A stretch of DNA of 64,000 nucleotides from Pseudomonas sp. SCB32 (GTDB lineage Bacteria; Pseudomonadota; Gammaproteobacteria; Pseudomonadales; Pseudomonadaceae). The stretch's first letter is position 1. The number at the start of each line of letters is the position of its first letter. Shown piece by piece: positions 35,921-44,970 of this stretch. The position numbers and the translations under genes are program-made. The stretch is taken from the NCBI RefSeq assembly GCF_009189165.1, contig NZ_CP045118.1, forward strand, positions 3,038,001-3,102,000, read 5' to 3'. The notes beneath the pieces are model-generated. The model searched no databases. It was not told the origin of the DNA and saw only the letters and a program-made list of their open reading frames with translations.

Positions 35921-35988
35921 ATCTCTTGCTGCTCATTGCTGCCCAAACCGCCGCCCATACTCTTGGCAGAATCGACTGAGACGAGCGT

Positions 35989-36004
35989 CCCCCCTCGAGG
36001 GGGG
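35989..36004. repeat. Perfect 16-base palindrome CCCCCCTC/GAGGGGGG
   Basis: CCCCCCTC followed immediately by GAGGGGGG, about 100 bases after the last envelope gene. Too tight to be a normal hairpin loop; more like a dimer-binding site. Confidence 0.5.
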
Positions 36005-36214
36005 TAATGGGAGTACTGAACGATGAACGCATCGCTGGTAAGGGGCATAGGCAATCGTCGCAGCAGGGAGATCGGCGGTTGGTGAACTCCTGTATCGAAT
36101 GCAGCCTGTGTACAGCTTCGTAGCGGCAATCTGATTGCCATACTGGTGCTTCCGAGTCGGCACTGGAGCCGATCTCCCAGTTCGAGTCATTTCATCTCTA
36201 ACGGCTAATATTTT

Positions 36215-36229
36215 TGGGAAGTTTCCTAC
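36215..36229 (+). promoter_or_regulatory. BvgA-type heptad operator 1 (TGGGAANTTTCCTAC)
   Basis: TGGGAAGTTTCCTAC. The right half TTTCCTA equals the known BvgA heptad (T/A)TTC(C/T)TA; the left half TGGGAAG is a near match to its inverse TAGGAAA. A TATAAA box begins 20 bases downstream. It lies upstream of the first RocA/BvgA-like response regulator, suggesting autoregulation. Confidence 0.6.
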
Positions 36230-36653
36230 AAGAAATTGGGCGGTGACCTATAAATCACTATGGCGCCATTTCTCGAAAATGCGGCGTTTTCTTACATCAC
36301 CGCATTCGTGTAGGCATCCGATTGCTAGGACACCGTCTATTGACCTCTGGTTTGACCTTGGATCAGGTCAGCCGCCTGCTCTGGAGGAGTATCTGGGGAT
36401 GTTGGGCTACAAACCCACTGCTAGTAGCGATGCCTGATCCAGAATCAGCACGCGAATCGGCATAGCTGCTCGCCCATAGACTGGACCCACGTCTGAGCAC
36501 TGGCTGGTTAGTAACATTTTTTGCATGGATACGTTTGTAAGTAAGACGCCTAGTGATTTGGCGTTTCGGATTTGGTTACGCTCGGTCCATCGCGTCGATT
36601 CTATTGACGGGGCGATGTACTGATGCCGATGTCTGCATACGGAGCAGTAGTAA

Positions 36654-37280
36654 ATGCCGAGAGTTCTGATCGTGGATGACCACCCCTTCGTTCGGGCTGG
36701 AGTAAAGCTGGTTCTGAGCCAAGAAGGCTTCGAGGTAGCAGGCGAGGCAGATAATGGTATTGATGCAGTGCAGATGGCCCGTGACTGCTCGCCAGATCTT
36801 ATAGTTCTGGACATCTCCATCCCACGTCTAGACGGTCTGGAGGTAATTGGTCGGCTTAATGGCGCTGCATCCGGTATCAAGGTTCTGGTGTTGACCTCCC
36901 AGTCGGCTGAATGCTTTTCCCCGCGCTGCTTGAAGGCCGGTGCATCGGGCTTCGTCTCTAAGTCCGGCGATTTAAGTGAATTGGTTCGAGCAGCCAAAGC
37001 TGTTATGGACGGCTATACCTATTTTCCAGCAATCGCCGTCAACTCGGTACGCCGGACCGACATAGATGCCACCGAGGCTGATCGTATCGCCTTGCTTTCT
37101 GATCGAGAGCTGATGATTCTTCAGCATTTGGCGCGAGGGCTTTCTAATAAGGAAATTGGCGATGCCATTTTGCTGAGCAATAAGACAGTTAGCACATATA
37201 AGGCGCGAGTAATAGAGAAACTCAATGTCAGGACGCTTGTGGATCTTGCTGACTTGGCACGGCGCAATAATCTGATCTGA
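36654..37280 (+). CDS. rocA: RocA/BvgA-like response regulator (NarL family), copy 1
   Basis: 208 residues. Receiver domain 1-120 with acidic pair VDDHP (Asp 8-9), phospho-acceptor Asp 53 in LIVLDISIP, and Lys in GFVSKSG; then a LuxR-type HTH (LSDRELMILQHLARGLSNKE, NKTVSTYKARVIEKLNV). Size and sequence style match BvgA, EvgA and RocA1. The sensor gene starts 8 bases after its stop, so the two are coupled. A second regulator of the same type lies at 41377. Predicted to bind the TTTCCTA elements of this locus. Confidence 0.92.
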   Translation: MPRVLIVDDHPFVRAGVKLVLSQEGFEVAGEADNGIDAVQMARDCSPDLIVLDISIPRLDGLEVIGRLNGAASGIKVLVLTSQSAECFSPRCLKAGASGFVSKSGDLSELVRAAKAVMDGYTYFPAIAVNSVRRTDIDATEADRIALLSDRELMILQHLARGLSNKEIGDAILLSNKTVSTYKARVIEKLNVRTLVDLADLARRNNLI

Positions 37281-37288
37281 ACATAGAC

Positions 37289-40200
37289 GTGAGGTTGTCC
37301 CCTGTGCTCTCGTTTCCTCAGCGCCTCTGCAGCCTACTTTGGATTGGCTGTATTTGGGTTCTCACAATTGCCTGCGCACATAGTGAGGAACTGCGCTTAT
37401 TCGGTCGATCCACAGTGGACGGTTACCGAGCCGAACTCAGTAACGAAGACTGGAGTTGGTTGCGTGAGCGTCGAGTATTGCGCCTTGGCATTACGACTCC
37501 GGACTACCCTCCTTTGGACGTGATTAACAATCAATCCGACTACGAAGGTATAAGCGCCGACTATGCTTCGCTGATCGGTGAATTACTAAATGTACGCATA
37601 GAATTGAGAGTTTTTGGGGGGCGCAAGGAAGCTGTTCAAGCCTTAAAGGAAGGCAGTATAGATATCTTATCCACTGCCAATGAATATGACACCACAGAAG
37701 GGGTGGCGCTTTCGTTGCCTTATGCTACCGATCAACCGGTATTAGCTGCACGCGTAGGGAGCGAGGCTGCCGAGAGTCCAGAGTTAAGCGGAATGCGCTT
37801 AGCAATGGCCTATCACTATCTTTCCGAAGCATCAGTAAAGGCTCATTACCCTAACGCTCGACTGCAACTATACCCGTCAACGCTCGCGGCGATGGGGGCG
37901 GTCGCCTTCGGTCAAGCGGATGTCTACTTGGGAGATGCCATTGCTACTGATTACCTAATCAATCGAAGCTACTTAAATAATATTCGCTTGATGAATTTTG
38001 CAAACATCAATTCTGGGTCGTTTGCATTTGCACTGAACAAGGATAATTCTCAGTTGTTGCGGGTGCTCAACAGGGCCTTGGAAGCTATTCCTGAGCGTGA
38101 GCGGATGGTTATCCTCCGACGTTGGGATGCCGATCGCCCCAGTATGCCTGGTAGCCGGATACAATTGACTCGTGCTGAGCAGCAGTGGGTTGCCGAGCAT
38201 CCAGTAGTGAAGATGGCAATCAGCGAAACTGCTTTGCCTTTCACATTCTTTGACGATGATAAAAAATTTCGCGGAATTAGCGCGGATGTGTTGGAGCGGA
38301 TTAGTCAGCGCACAGGACTTCACTTTGAGGTTAATTATACTGGAAAATTGCGAGAAATAGTCTCCAGCGTAGTTAGTGGTGAGTCGGATATGCTGCCTGC
38401 CTTCACTTCAATTATACAAAGTGACGGGAAACTAAGCCTTACTCGCCCGTACTTTACCTCCGCATTCGTGCTGGTCTGTCGCGCATCGTGTGGTGATGTA
38501 ACCCTTAACGATCTGAGCGGGAAAACCATCGCGCTGGTTCGTGGGATTTATCTGCAGGAGTACTTGCGCCAACATTTTCCCAACATCAAGCTTGTAGAGG
38601 TTGATGATGCTGCTGAGGCTATGGAGATGGTTGCTAATGGCAGTGCCGATGCAACGATTAATTCATTGATTGGTGCGCGCTATCTAATCTCCCAGCGCTA
38701 TCCAGGAAGACTGCGCATTACCTCAACTATTGGGACTGCTCCCGGCCAGGCCGCATTTGCGACTGCACGTAGCTCATTAGAGCTGATTTCAATTCTAAAC
38801 AAAGCTCTATTGAGTATTTCTCCTTCAGAAATGGCTGATCTGACTCGGCGCTGGAGTGGTGAGGTCGTAGTTTCAGAGAGCTATTGGTCGCGCTATGGAG
38901 GACTTATTGTCAAAGGGGGAGTTGCCGGTAGTCTAGCTTTGGGAATGGTACTGTTTTGGGTGTATTGGTTGCGTCGGCAAATTCGCAGTCGTATACAGGC
39001 CGAACAAGCTTTGAGTGATCAAATGGAGTTCATGCATGTATTAGTGGACGGCACTCCGCATCCCATTTATGTGCGCGACAGTCAGGGCCGGTTAATATCC
39101 TGCAATGCCAGTTACCTAAGGCGATTGAATGTACGGCGAGAGGATGTGATAGGTCGGAAAGTTTGCGATGGTGCTTTGGCGTCTCCAGAGGAGGCGAGAG
39201 ATTACGAATCCATCTATCAACGAGTGATGGCCAGTGGCGAGCCGGATGTAGGGGATCGTAAATTAACGCTGTCCAATGGCGAGATTCTGACCATTTACCA
39301 GTGGGTATTGCCTTACCGTAATTCCGACGGTGCGGTAGATGGCATCATTTGCGGATGGATCGATATCAGTGAGCGCAAAACTCTGCTCGATGCAGAGCAG
39401 GAGGCACGCGACGCGGCAGAAAGCGCTAATCGCGCCAAGACAACCTTCCTTGCAACGATGAGCCACGAAATCCGCACGCCGATGAACGCTATCCTAGGCA
39501 TGCTTGAACTGGCACAGAAGAAGTCAGAACAGGGCATCATCGACCGAAAAGCTCTAGAGGTGGCGTCTAACTCAGCGCACGGCTTGCTCGGCCTCATTGG
39601 TGACATTCTTGATATTGCTCGTATCGAGTCAGGCAAGCTGAGCCTCAATCCCGAACGCGCAAACCTACGCACACTCACCGAGTCGACCATATGGGTATTC
39701 GAGGGACTGGCCCGACAGAAGCGCCTTGGTTTGCACTTCGATTGCACTGGCGAGACCGTCGCAGACGTCCTAGTCGATCCATTGCGCTACCGGCAAGTGT
39801 TGTCAAACCTGATTGGCAACGCCATCAAGTTTACCGACCAAGGCGAAGTGCGGGTGACTTATCGGGCTAAGGCAGATGGCGATGAGTTGGCAGTTTGCGT
39901 GGAGGTTACCGATAGCGGTCAGGGTATTTCTGCTGAAGACCTGCAGCGCTTGTTCGCACCGTTCTCACAGGTCGGTAGCAGTCAGATGTCTCCGCGCAGC
40001 GGCACCGGCCTCGGGTTGGCCATTAGTCGTACTCTGTGCGAAATGATGGGGGGAAGTTTGGAGTTGTTCAGCGAGTTGGGCCGCGGTACACGCGTGGTGA
40101 TCCAATTGAGCATGCCAATACTGGGTAGTTCCGAACCTACTGCTCCATTGGTGCTCGATAGTACAACCGAAGAAGATCCGTCACTCAGCGTCTTGGTGGT

Positions 40201-40909
40201 AGACGACTATCCCGCCAATCGCCTGCTGCTGGCTCAGCAGCTGGGCTATCTCGGACATCAAGTGCAGGATGCCGAGGATGGTGCCCAAGGCCTACAGGCT
40301 TGGCGTCACGGTCAGTTCGATATAGTGATCACAGACTGCAATATGCCAGTTCTCAACGGCTACGACCTGGCTCGGGAAATTCGAAAGCGAGAGCAGTTGG
40401 ACGGTCTATCTCCCTGCGTGATTTTTGGCTTTACTGCCAACGCATTGCCAGAAGAGCGCCAACGTTGTCTTGATTCTGGAATGGATGATTGCCTATTTAA
40501 GCCCATCACTCTTGAGGATGTGCGCAGCTATCTCGCCGGCATAACCCCACGCACAAAGAGCAAGAGCGGACCCTCAACGTTTGACTTGGCCTATCTGCAG
40601 AAGCTTACGCTGAATAATGCAGAAGCTCTTTATGGCCTGCTGAACGACTTGCTGCGCTCCGTCCGGGAGGACCGGAAGCGGCTTGCCGATTACTCTCCCG
40701 AAACAAACAACCACCAACTTGCTGACCTTGCGCACCGTATCAAGGGGGGCGCGCGACTAGCCAGGGCGGGGTTGCTCTTGGAAGCATGCGAGCATCTGGA
40801 GAGTATGTGCCGGATAGACATTGATCACGATCAGAGGCAATCAGCCGTCGCTCGTGTCTGTCGGTCGTTGGATGACTTGGCCCAGGAGTTAGAAACGCAG
40901 TTGGTCTGA
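37289..40909 (+). CDS. rocS: BvgS/RocS-like hybrid sensor histidine kinase
   Basis: Up to 1,206 residues (GTG 37289; GTG 37304 is an alternative start). Order: signal peptide ending ACAHSEE; two periplasmic solute-binding (SBP_bac_3, Venus-flytrap) domains, about 45-275 and 300-535; membrane helix about 542-562; PAS about 580-700; HisKA with phospho-accepting His 726 in LATMSHEIRTPMNAILG; HATPase with NLIGNAIKF and GTGLGLAIS; receiver with Asp 1016 in ITDCNMP; Hpt with His 1149 in LAHRIKGG. This is the unorthodox phosphorelay of BvgS, EvgS and RocS1. It would phosphorylate the two neighbouring regulators and possibly the EAL protein. Confidence 0.95.
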   Translation: MRLSPVLSFPQRLCSLLWIGCIWVLTIACAHSEELRLFGRSTVDGYRAELSNEDWSWLRERRVLRLGITTPDYPPLDVINNQSDYEGISADYASLIGELLNVRIELRVFGGRKEAVQALKEGSIDILSTANEYDTTEGVALSLPYATDQPVLAARVGSEAAESPELSGMRLAMAYHYLSEASVKAHYPNARLQLYPSTLAAMGAVAFGQADVYLGDAIATDYLINRSYLNNIRLMNFANINSGSFAFALNKDNSQLLRVLNRALEAIPERERMVILRRWDADRPSMPGSRIQLTRAEQQWVAEHPVVKMAISETALPFTFFDDDKKFRGISADVLERISQRTGLHFEVNYTGKLREIVSSVVSGESDMLPAFTSIIQSDGKLSLTRPYFTSAFVLVCRASCGDVTLNDLSGKTIALVRGIYLQEYLRQHFPNIKLVEVDDAAEAMEMVANGSADATINSLIGARYLISQRYPGRLRITSTIGTAPGQAAFATARSSLELISILNKALLSISPSEMADLTRRWSGEVVVSESYWSRYGGLIVKGGVAGSLALGMVLFWVYWLRRQIRSRIQAEQALSDQMEFMHVLVDGTPHPIYVRDSQGRLISCNASYLRRLNVRREDVIGRKVCDGALASPEEARDYESIYQRVMASGEPDVGDRKLTLSNGEILTIYQWVLPYRNSDGAVDGIICGWIDISERKTLLDAEQEARDAAESANRAKTTFLATMSHEIRTPMNAILGMLELAQKKSEQGIIDRKALEVASNSAHGLLGLIGDILDIARIESGKLSLNPERANLRTLTESTIWVFEGLARQKRLGLHFDCTGETVADVLVDPLRYRQVLSNLIGNAIKFTDQGEVRVTYRAKADGDELAVCVEVTDSGQGISAEDLQRLFAPFSQVGSSQMSPRSGTGLGLAISRTLCEMMGGSLELFSELGRGTRVVIQLSMPILGSSEPTAPLVLDSTTEEDPSLSVLVVDDYPANRLLLAQQLGYLGHQVQDAEDGAQGLQAWRHGQFDIVITDCNMPVLNGYDLAREIRKREQLDGLSPCVIFGFTANALPEERQRCLDSGMDDCLFKPITLEDVRSYLAGITPRTKSKSGPSTFDLAYLQKLTLNNAEALYGLLNDLLRSVREDRKRLADYSPETNNHQLADLAHRIKGGARLARAGLLLEACEHLESMCRIDIDHDQRQSAVARVCRSLDDLAQELETQLV

Positions 40910-41376
40910 CTCGCGGGCATAGACCTCGGCTGCAACTACATCTTCGTGGGTGGTTCCTGGTTCGAGTTGATGAGTCTCGACAGCGCCGATGTGGCCGTGT
41001 CAGAGGACCGGCCTCATAAACTATTTCCCAATCATCTCCGCTTCGCGGCCTGCTTGCTCAGTCAGCGATAGCCTCTTTGTGCTCATGCCTGCCCCAATAT
41101 CGACACTCTCAGCACCTGGGAGCGAGTCGTTGTGCTGTTGACCCAGTTCGCATTTGGCGGGATTGAGGAATAGGCCTACAGCCCCAAGAGAAGTCGCCTC
41201 CTGACTTTTCGATTTGAAGTTCGCACAATCCAGAAGTCTGGTAAGCCGCCCGTGAGCAGGTCGTTTTTTGTAGCAGGGTAGGCGCTCGAAGGCTTGACCG
41301 CCGAGTGGGTCCCTCCAGGCAATCTGCTTATAGGCAGCGTTCAGCGACTAACGCTGTGGATGGAACGGAGGTAAAT
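40910..41376. other. Intergenic region between sensor kinase and second response regulator
   Basis: About 470 bases without a credible gene. Only the GGAGG site directly before ATG 41377 is clear. I see no TTTCCTAC element here. Confidence 0.4.
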
Positions 41377-42003
41377 ATGTCTAGAGTTCTGGTCGTGGAT
41401 GACCACCCCTTCATGCGGGCTGGCGTTAGGTTGATACTGAGTCAGGAAGGCTTTGAAATTGTAGGGGAGGCTGAAAGTGGTTTGGCCGCGGTTGAGATGG
41501 CTCATGAGTTGCTGCCCGACTTAATTGTATTGGATCTCTTTATCCCCAATCTAGACGGCTTGGGAGTGCTTGAGCAATTGAACGCACCTGTCTCTGGCTT
41601 CAAGGTGCTAGTGCTGACCGAGCAGTCGGCCGATCATTTTTCCAGTCGCTGCATGAAAGCTGGTGCTTTGGGCTTCGTTTCTAAGAGCAGTGATCTTAAT
41701 GAATTAGCTAGTGCAGCTTTGGCTGTGATGAATGGGTATACCTATTTTCCACAAAACACCTTTAGTTCTGTCCCTTGTGCCGTCATGGAGGTCAGCGAGG
41801 CCCGACGCATTGCGTCGCTCTCTGAGCGAGAGCGGATGGTGTTGGATCAATTGCTACAAGGCCTTTCTAATAAAGAAATCAGCAAAGATACGCAGCTGAG
41901 TAGCAAGACTATCGGCACCTATAAATCACGTGTGTTTGCAAAACTGAAAGTCAGGTCATTAGTGGGGCTATCACAGATGGCACGTCGAAATGGATTGCTC
42001 TGA
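41377..42003 (+). CDS. rocA: RocA/BvgA-like response regulator (NarL family), copy 2
   Basis: 208 residues from ATG 41377 (GGAGG five bases upstream). Same length and layout as the regulator at 36654: VDDHP, Asp 53 in LIVLDLFIP, GFVSKSSD, then HTH LSERERMVLDQLLQGLSNKE and SKTIGTYKSRVFAKLKV. The two are clearly paralogous (most of the receiver is shared) but the linker and recognition helix differ, so they may share the kinase and diverge in DNA targets. Confidence 0.92.
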   Translation: MSRVLVVDDHPFMRAGVRLILSQEGFEIVGEAESGLAAVEMAHELLPDLIVLDLFIPNLDGLGVLEQLNAPVSGFKVLVLTEQSADHFSSRCMKAGALGFVSKSSDLNELASAALAVMNGYTYFPQNTFSSVPCAVMEVSEARRIASLSERERMVLDQLLQGLSNKEISKDTQLSSKTIGTYKSRVFAKLKVRSLVGLSQMARRNGLL

Positions 42004-42028
42004 CCTGAACTTCAGGTCATCCATTTTT
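42001..42028 (+). terminator. Intrinsic terminator after second response regulator
   Basis: TGACCTGAA (starting at the TGA stop) and TTCAGGTCA are perfect complements; TCCATTTTTCG follows. Confidence 0.6.
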
Positions 42029-42702
42029 CGAAAGCTGTTTCAGGCTTATGGTGCCATGGCCCAGCAAGGAGGGTGTACTGATGGTCGCCAATAAGCTATG
42101 GGAGCCGATGTGGTCGCTTGAGCGGTTTTCGGCCTGCCTGTATCTTTAGTTTTGCTACAGATATAAGTCTGCTTGCTCTGGCACGGCAAGTAGGCTATTT
42201 CTGGATACTTTGGCCGGTTTGCAGATGCAGATCCAGCAACGTGGCATGCGCGCCTCAGATCTGCTATCCGCTCCGTATAGGCGATGCGCCTAGCGGTGCA
42301 CTATACGTGCCGAGATTGTTGAGCGATATATTTCTTATATTTCGATAATCATCAAGAGCTATACAGTTCACCAAATTCGACCGTCACCTTCAAGGATGAG
42401 GAATTGCCCACATTATTTCTATTTGCACGAAAAAAATTTGAGGCTCTATCCCTCGATGCTTCCGCTGCACTCGTCTTTCGGCCAGGAGCCTTAATCTCCT
42501 GTGTCAGCGCTTGGATGGCCCCAGCAACTTCCCGGCAAAGTACCCATCACGGCGCTGGCCAGAAAGGGGAGGAGGCTGTTACGACACAAAACCTTTTGGC
42601 TGATTGCCAAGAGGCGTTACCCCTGGCTCAAAGGGCATCGGGCTTAAAATTAGTCGAGCAGAGCCCCTCGCAGGGTATGGGGTATTTCGCGGAGGTTGGC
42701 TC
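42029..42702. other. Non-coding stretch before small unknown gene
   Basis: About 670 bases with no supported gene. A heptad-like TTTCTTA within an AT-rich patch (42326-42347) is the only candidate regulatory feature. Confidence 0.4.
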
Positions 42703-43017
42703 ATGCCCGACTCTCTGACAGCCGCGCAATTGGCTCAGTTGATTCCACGTGAATGCCTAGTTACCTACCGCCTGGATGGTCAATATGTGCTCTATGACCG
42801 CGAGGGCGCCATGCGCTATCGGATTCGCCAAGCGCGCATGCTTGATTGTTGTGATCGCCAAGGCGGTGAGTTGTTTCTGGGAATGGTAATTCGCCGTCGA
42901 GCGGCATGCTTCGCAGTTATGGCGGGAGCGCAGCCGCTTGGAGTGATCGAAGGGCAGTGGTTTATTGATGTGCAAGGCGAGCGCTTTCGCTTGGTTGATG
43001 CGCCGATGCTGGATTGA
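42703..43017 (+). CDS. Uncharacterised small protein of the adhesion locus
   Basis: 104 residues; ATG 42703 has GGAGG seven bases upstream. No signal peptide or membrane helix. Features: an N-terminal helix (SLTAAQLAQLIPRECL), then alternating beta-like strands with Cys-Cys (MLDCCDRQGGELFLGMVIRR) and a C-terminal FIDVQGERFRLVDAP. I do not recognise the family. Its place between the second regulator and the RocR-like gene suggests a signalling accessory. Confidence 0.65.
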   Translation: MPDSLTAAQLAQLIPRECLVTYRLDGQYVLYDREGAMRYRIRQARMLDCCDRQGGELFLGMVIRRRAACFAVMAGAQPLGVIEGQWFIDVQGERFRLVDAPMLD

Positions 43018-43236
43018 AACGAGCGCATTGAGCCGACTTACGCCTCGCCTGGTGCCCCACCGGATCACCAACTGTCGGTGAAAGGTTGAGTGACATCAGA
43101 GGGTGCATCTGCCCCATCTCGAAGTCCGCACGGACAGGAGTGGCCTTTTCCGCTTGTGTGCGGTAGAGACTTCTCACTGATGGTTTGAGCGCATTTCTTC
43201 GTCCCTCTTTCGCATTGATTGATGGCTTCTCAATTC

Positions 43237-43263
43237 AATTCCCAGGCCATGCGCCTGGGAATT
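43237..43263 (+). terminator. Hairpin overlapping the operator upstream of the RocR-like gene
   Basis: Perfect 11-base arms AATTCCCAGGC and GCCTGGGAATT with loop CATGC, running into TTTTCC. It could terminate the gene before it, and its right arm forms the left half of the TTTCCTAC operator at 43256. The remainder of the 43018-43352 gap shows nothing else. Confidence 0.55.
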
Positions 43264-43270
43264 TTCCTAC
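43256..43270 (+). promoter_or_regulatory. BvgA-type heptad operator 2 (TGGGAANTTTCCTAC)
   Basis: TGGGAATTTTCCTAC, identical to operator 1 except at the central variable base, 82 bases before the RocR-like start codon. Confidence 0.6.
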
Positions 43271-43352
43271 GCAATGCCAGGAGCGTGCCTCGCAACATCT
43301 TCCATACGGTCGGGGAGAATTCTTCCTTCCCCATCGTGTCCAGGAACTGACT

Positions 43353-44558
43353 ATGCGCCCGTCATCAGCGTTGATTCTGCAAGATCCCGCCTCTCAGCGA
43401 TCTGGTATGTCGGCCCTGCTGCATCGGCTCGGCTATGGTCACGTCCTAGAAGCGACAAGCGCCGCTCGGGCACTCGAGACTTTGCGTAAGTGTGGTGGTG
43501 TTCAGCTACTGCTTTGGGATTTGCGGACTTGTCCGACGGTTTGTCTGGACTTCCTTCTAGTTGCAGCAAGAGAACATCTCACTCATGCCCTAGTCCTTAT
43601 CGGAGAGCCCGCACAGGGAACCTGGCCTGCGCTGAATAGACTGCTGCGCCTGCACGGACTCCAGGTATTGCGCCTTGAGGGGGAGGGTGTAGTCCCCGAA
43701 GGTCTGTCAGCACTGCTGCAGACCTTGGAGCTGAGCGATCCAAATACACTGGAGCTTCCAATTCTTCGGGAAATTCCAGCAGATGCAGATGTGGTAACGG
43801 CGTTGTGGCGGGGAGAAATTCTTCCCGCATTTCAGCCGAAGGTCTCGGTGAGCACTGGGCAAATTTGCGGATTTGAAGTGTTGGCGCGCTGGCAGCGGCC
43901 GGACGGCGATCTTCTAGCCCCTGATCAATTTCTGCCGGCCCTGCGTGATGCCGAACTACTTGATGCACTACTTTTCACACTGATGAGCCAGGCATTCAGC
44001 AAGCTGTCCACTCTCGGTCGTACGGACATCAAGCTAGCGTTCAATCTTGAGCCTTCACAGATTGCCCTGCCCGGATTGGCCTCTAGGGTTGAACAAAGGA
44101 TGCGGCGCCAGGGAATTGATCCTCGTCGCGTCACTTTCGAGCTGACAGAAGTAGGTCTCTTGGAAGCGCCGATAGTCAGCTTGGACAATCTGCTGCGGCT
44201 TCGCATGCTCGGTTGCGGCTTGGCCATCGATGACTTCGGTAGAGGCCAGTCCACGCTGCAGCGCTTGATAGAGCTGCCCTTTACCGAATTGAAGTTGGAT
44301 GCCTGCTTTGTTCAGGGGCTGGATTGCGACTCTCGTCGAGGCGCGATACTCAGCAGTGCTGTAGCGCTAGGACGAGCCTTAGAGCTGCCTGTGGTAGCTG
44401 AAGGAGTTGAAACGGAAAGGCAACTTCATCACCTGCAAGATCTTGGTTGTGAATATGCGCAAGGGTATTACTTCAGTAAGCCGGTAATGGGCGAGGCGCT
44501 GAATCGCCTGCTGCACACCAAGGCGGCTGGTAATGTGGTTAGTAGACGTTTCCGCTAG
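43353..44558 (+). CDS. rocR: RocR-like receiver-EAL cyclic-di-GMP phosphodiesterase
   Basis: 401 residues from ATG 43353 (AGGA eight bases upstream; the longer frame to 43185 is unsupported). The N-terminal receiver (1-125) keeps the phospho-acceptor-like Asp in LLLWDLRT but has QDP in place of the acidic pair and no Lys in LRLEGEG. The EAL domain (about 150-390) has the full catalytic set: GFEVLARW (EVL, as in RocR), NLEPSQ, ELTEVG, IDDFGRGQ, KLDACFV, AEGVET and QGYYFSKP. It should hydrolyse c-di-GMP; the receiver may be phosphorylation-independent. In P. aeruginosa RocR works against RocA1 downstream of RocS1. Confidence 0.92.
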   Translation: MRPSSALILQDPASQRSGMSALLHRLGYGHVLEATSAARALETLRKCGGVQLLLWDLRTCPTVCLDFLLVAAREHLTHALVLIGEPAQGTWPALNRLLRLHGLQVLRLEGEGVVPEGLSALLQTLELSDPNTLELPILREIPADADVVTALWRGEILPAFQPKVSVSTGQICGFEVLARWQRPDGDLLAPDQFLPALRDAELLDALLFTLMSQAFSKLSTLGRTDIKLAFNLEPSQIALPGLASRVEQRMRRQGIDPRRVTFELTEVGLLEAPIVSLDNLLRLRMLGCGLAIDDFGRGQSTLQRLIELPFTELKLDACFVQGLDCDSRRGAILSSAVALGRALELPVVAEGVETERQLHHLQDLGCEYAQGYYFSKPVMGEALNRLLHTKAAGNVVSRRFR

Positions 44559-44612
44559 GAGTCGGCGCGAAGCAAGCATTGTTGGCAGCTCATGCCGTCA
44601 CGACCACTTTTT

Positions 44613-44631
44613 AGCCGTCTGGGCGGCTTTT
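44613..44631 (+). terminator. Intrinsic terminator after RocR-like gene
   Basis: AGCCG and CGGCT with a 6-base loop TCTGGG, followed by TTT. Short stem but well placed, 55 bases after the stop. Confidence 0.5.
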
Positions 44632-44809
44632 GCCCTACCGCTCTAGCCTAGTCGTCTTTTCGCTCGCCCTTCTTCTCATTTTGCTCCCGGCCGACATTTC
44701 TAGCATGGCGGTCGGGACCAATACGGCTAGGTGACGGCTCTATATATCCTCCCCTGATCCGCGCTTGATTGCGCCGCACCGAGAGATGTTTTCCCATGTG
44801 ATCACTTCG

Positions 44810-44824
44810 TCAGACATTTCCTAC
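44810..44824 (+). promoter_or_regulatory. BvgA-type heptad operator 3 (TCAGACATTTCCTAC)
   Basis: TCAGACATTTCCTAC, 146 bases before the lipoprotein gene at 44971. The same 15 bases occur at 47219. Only the right half matches the BvgA heptad. A second heptad-like TTTCTTA lies at 44874-44880. The rest of the 44559-44970 gap holds the terminator and no gene. Confidence 0.55.
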
Positions 44825-44970
44825 GAAATGGCGAGACCGATCCTGCTCCGATCTTGGCTTGTACTCAATAGTCTTTCTTACCAATCGATCTGCGGTGAAC
44901 GCACTGCCGGATTCTGCAGTTCGGTGTAAGGAGCCAACCCATCTCACAAGCTCTCGGAGGCCTGACTTTA

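Larger units (their letters stand above)
35921..36653. other. Long non-coding stretch at the boundary to the adhesion locus
   Basis: About 730 bases with no convincing gene. Base composition drops here and stays lower through the adhesion locus. It holds the 16-base palindrome at 35989, the TTTCCTAC element at 36215-36229, a plausible -10 (TATAAA at 36249-36254) and a second TTTCTTA heptad at 36288. The 400 bases up to the response regulator would form an unusually long leader. Confidence 0.5.

Noticed and set aside
35866..36141. 91-codon minus-strand frame after the 35300-35890 gene
   Set aside because: Crosses the terminator hairpin and the 16-base palindrome; no supporting start.
36135..36437. 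100-codon frame in the gap before the first response regulator
   Set aside because: No ribosome site, odd composition, and it runs through the proposed operator and -10 region.
42404..42718. 104-codon frame ahead of the small gene at 42703
   Set aside because: Low-complexity shadow without start signals; the overlapping frame from 42703 has a clear GGAGG site.
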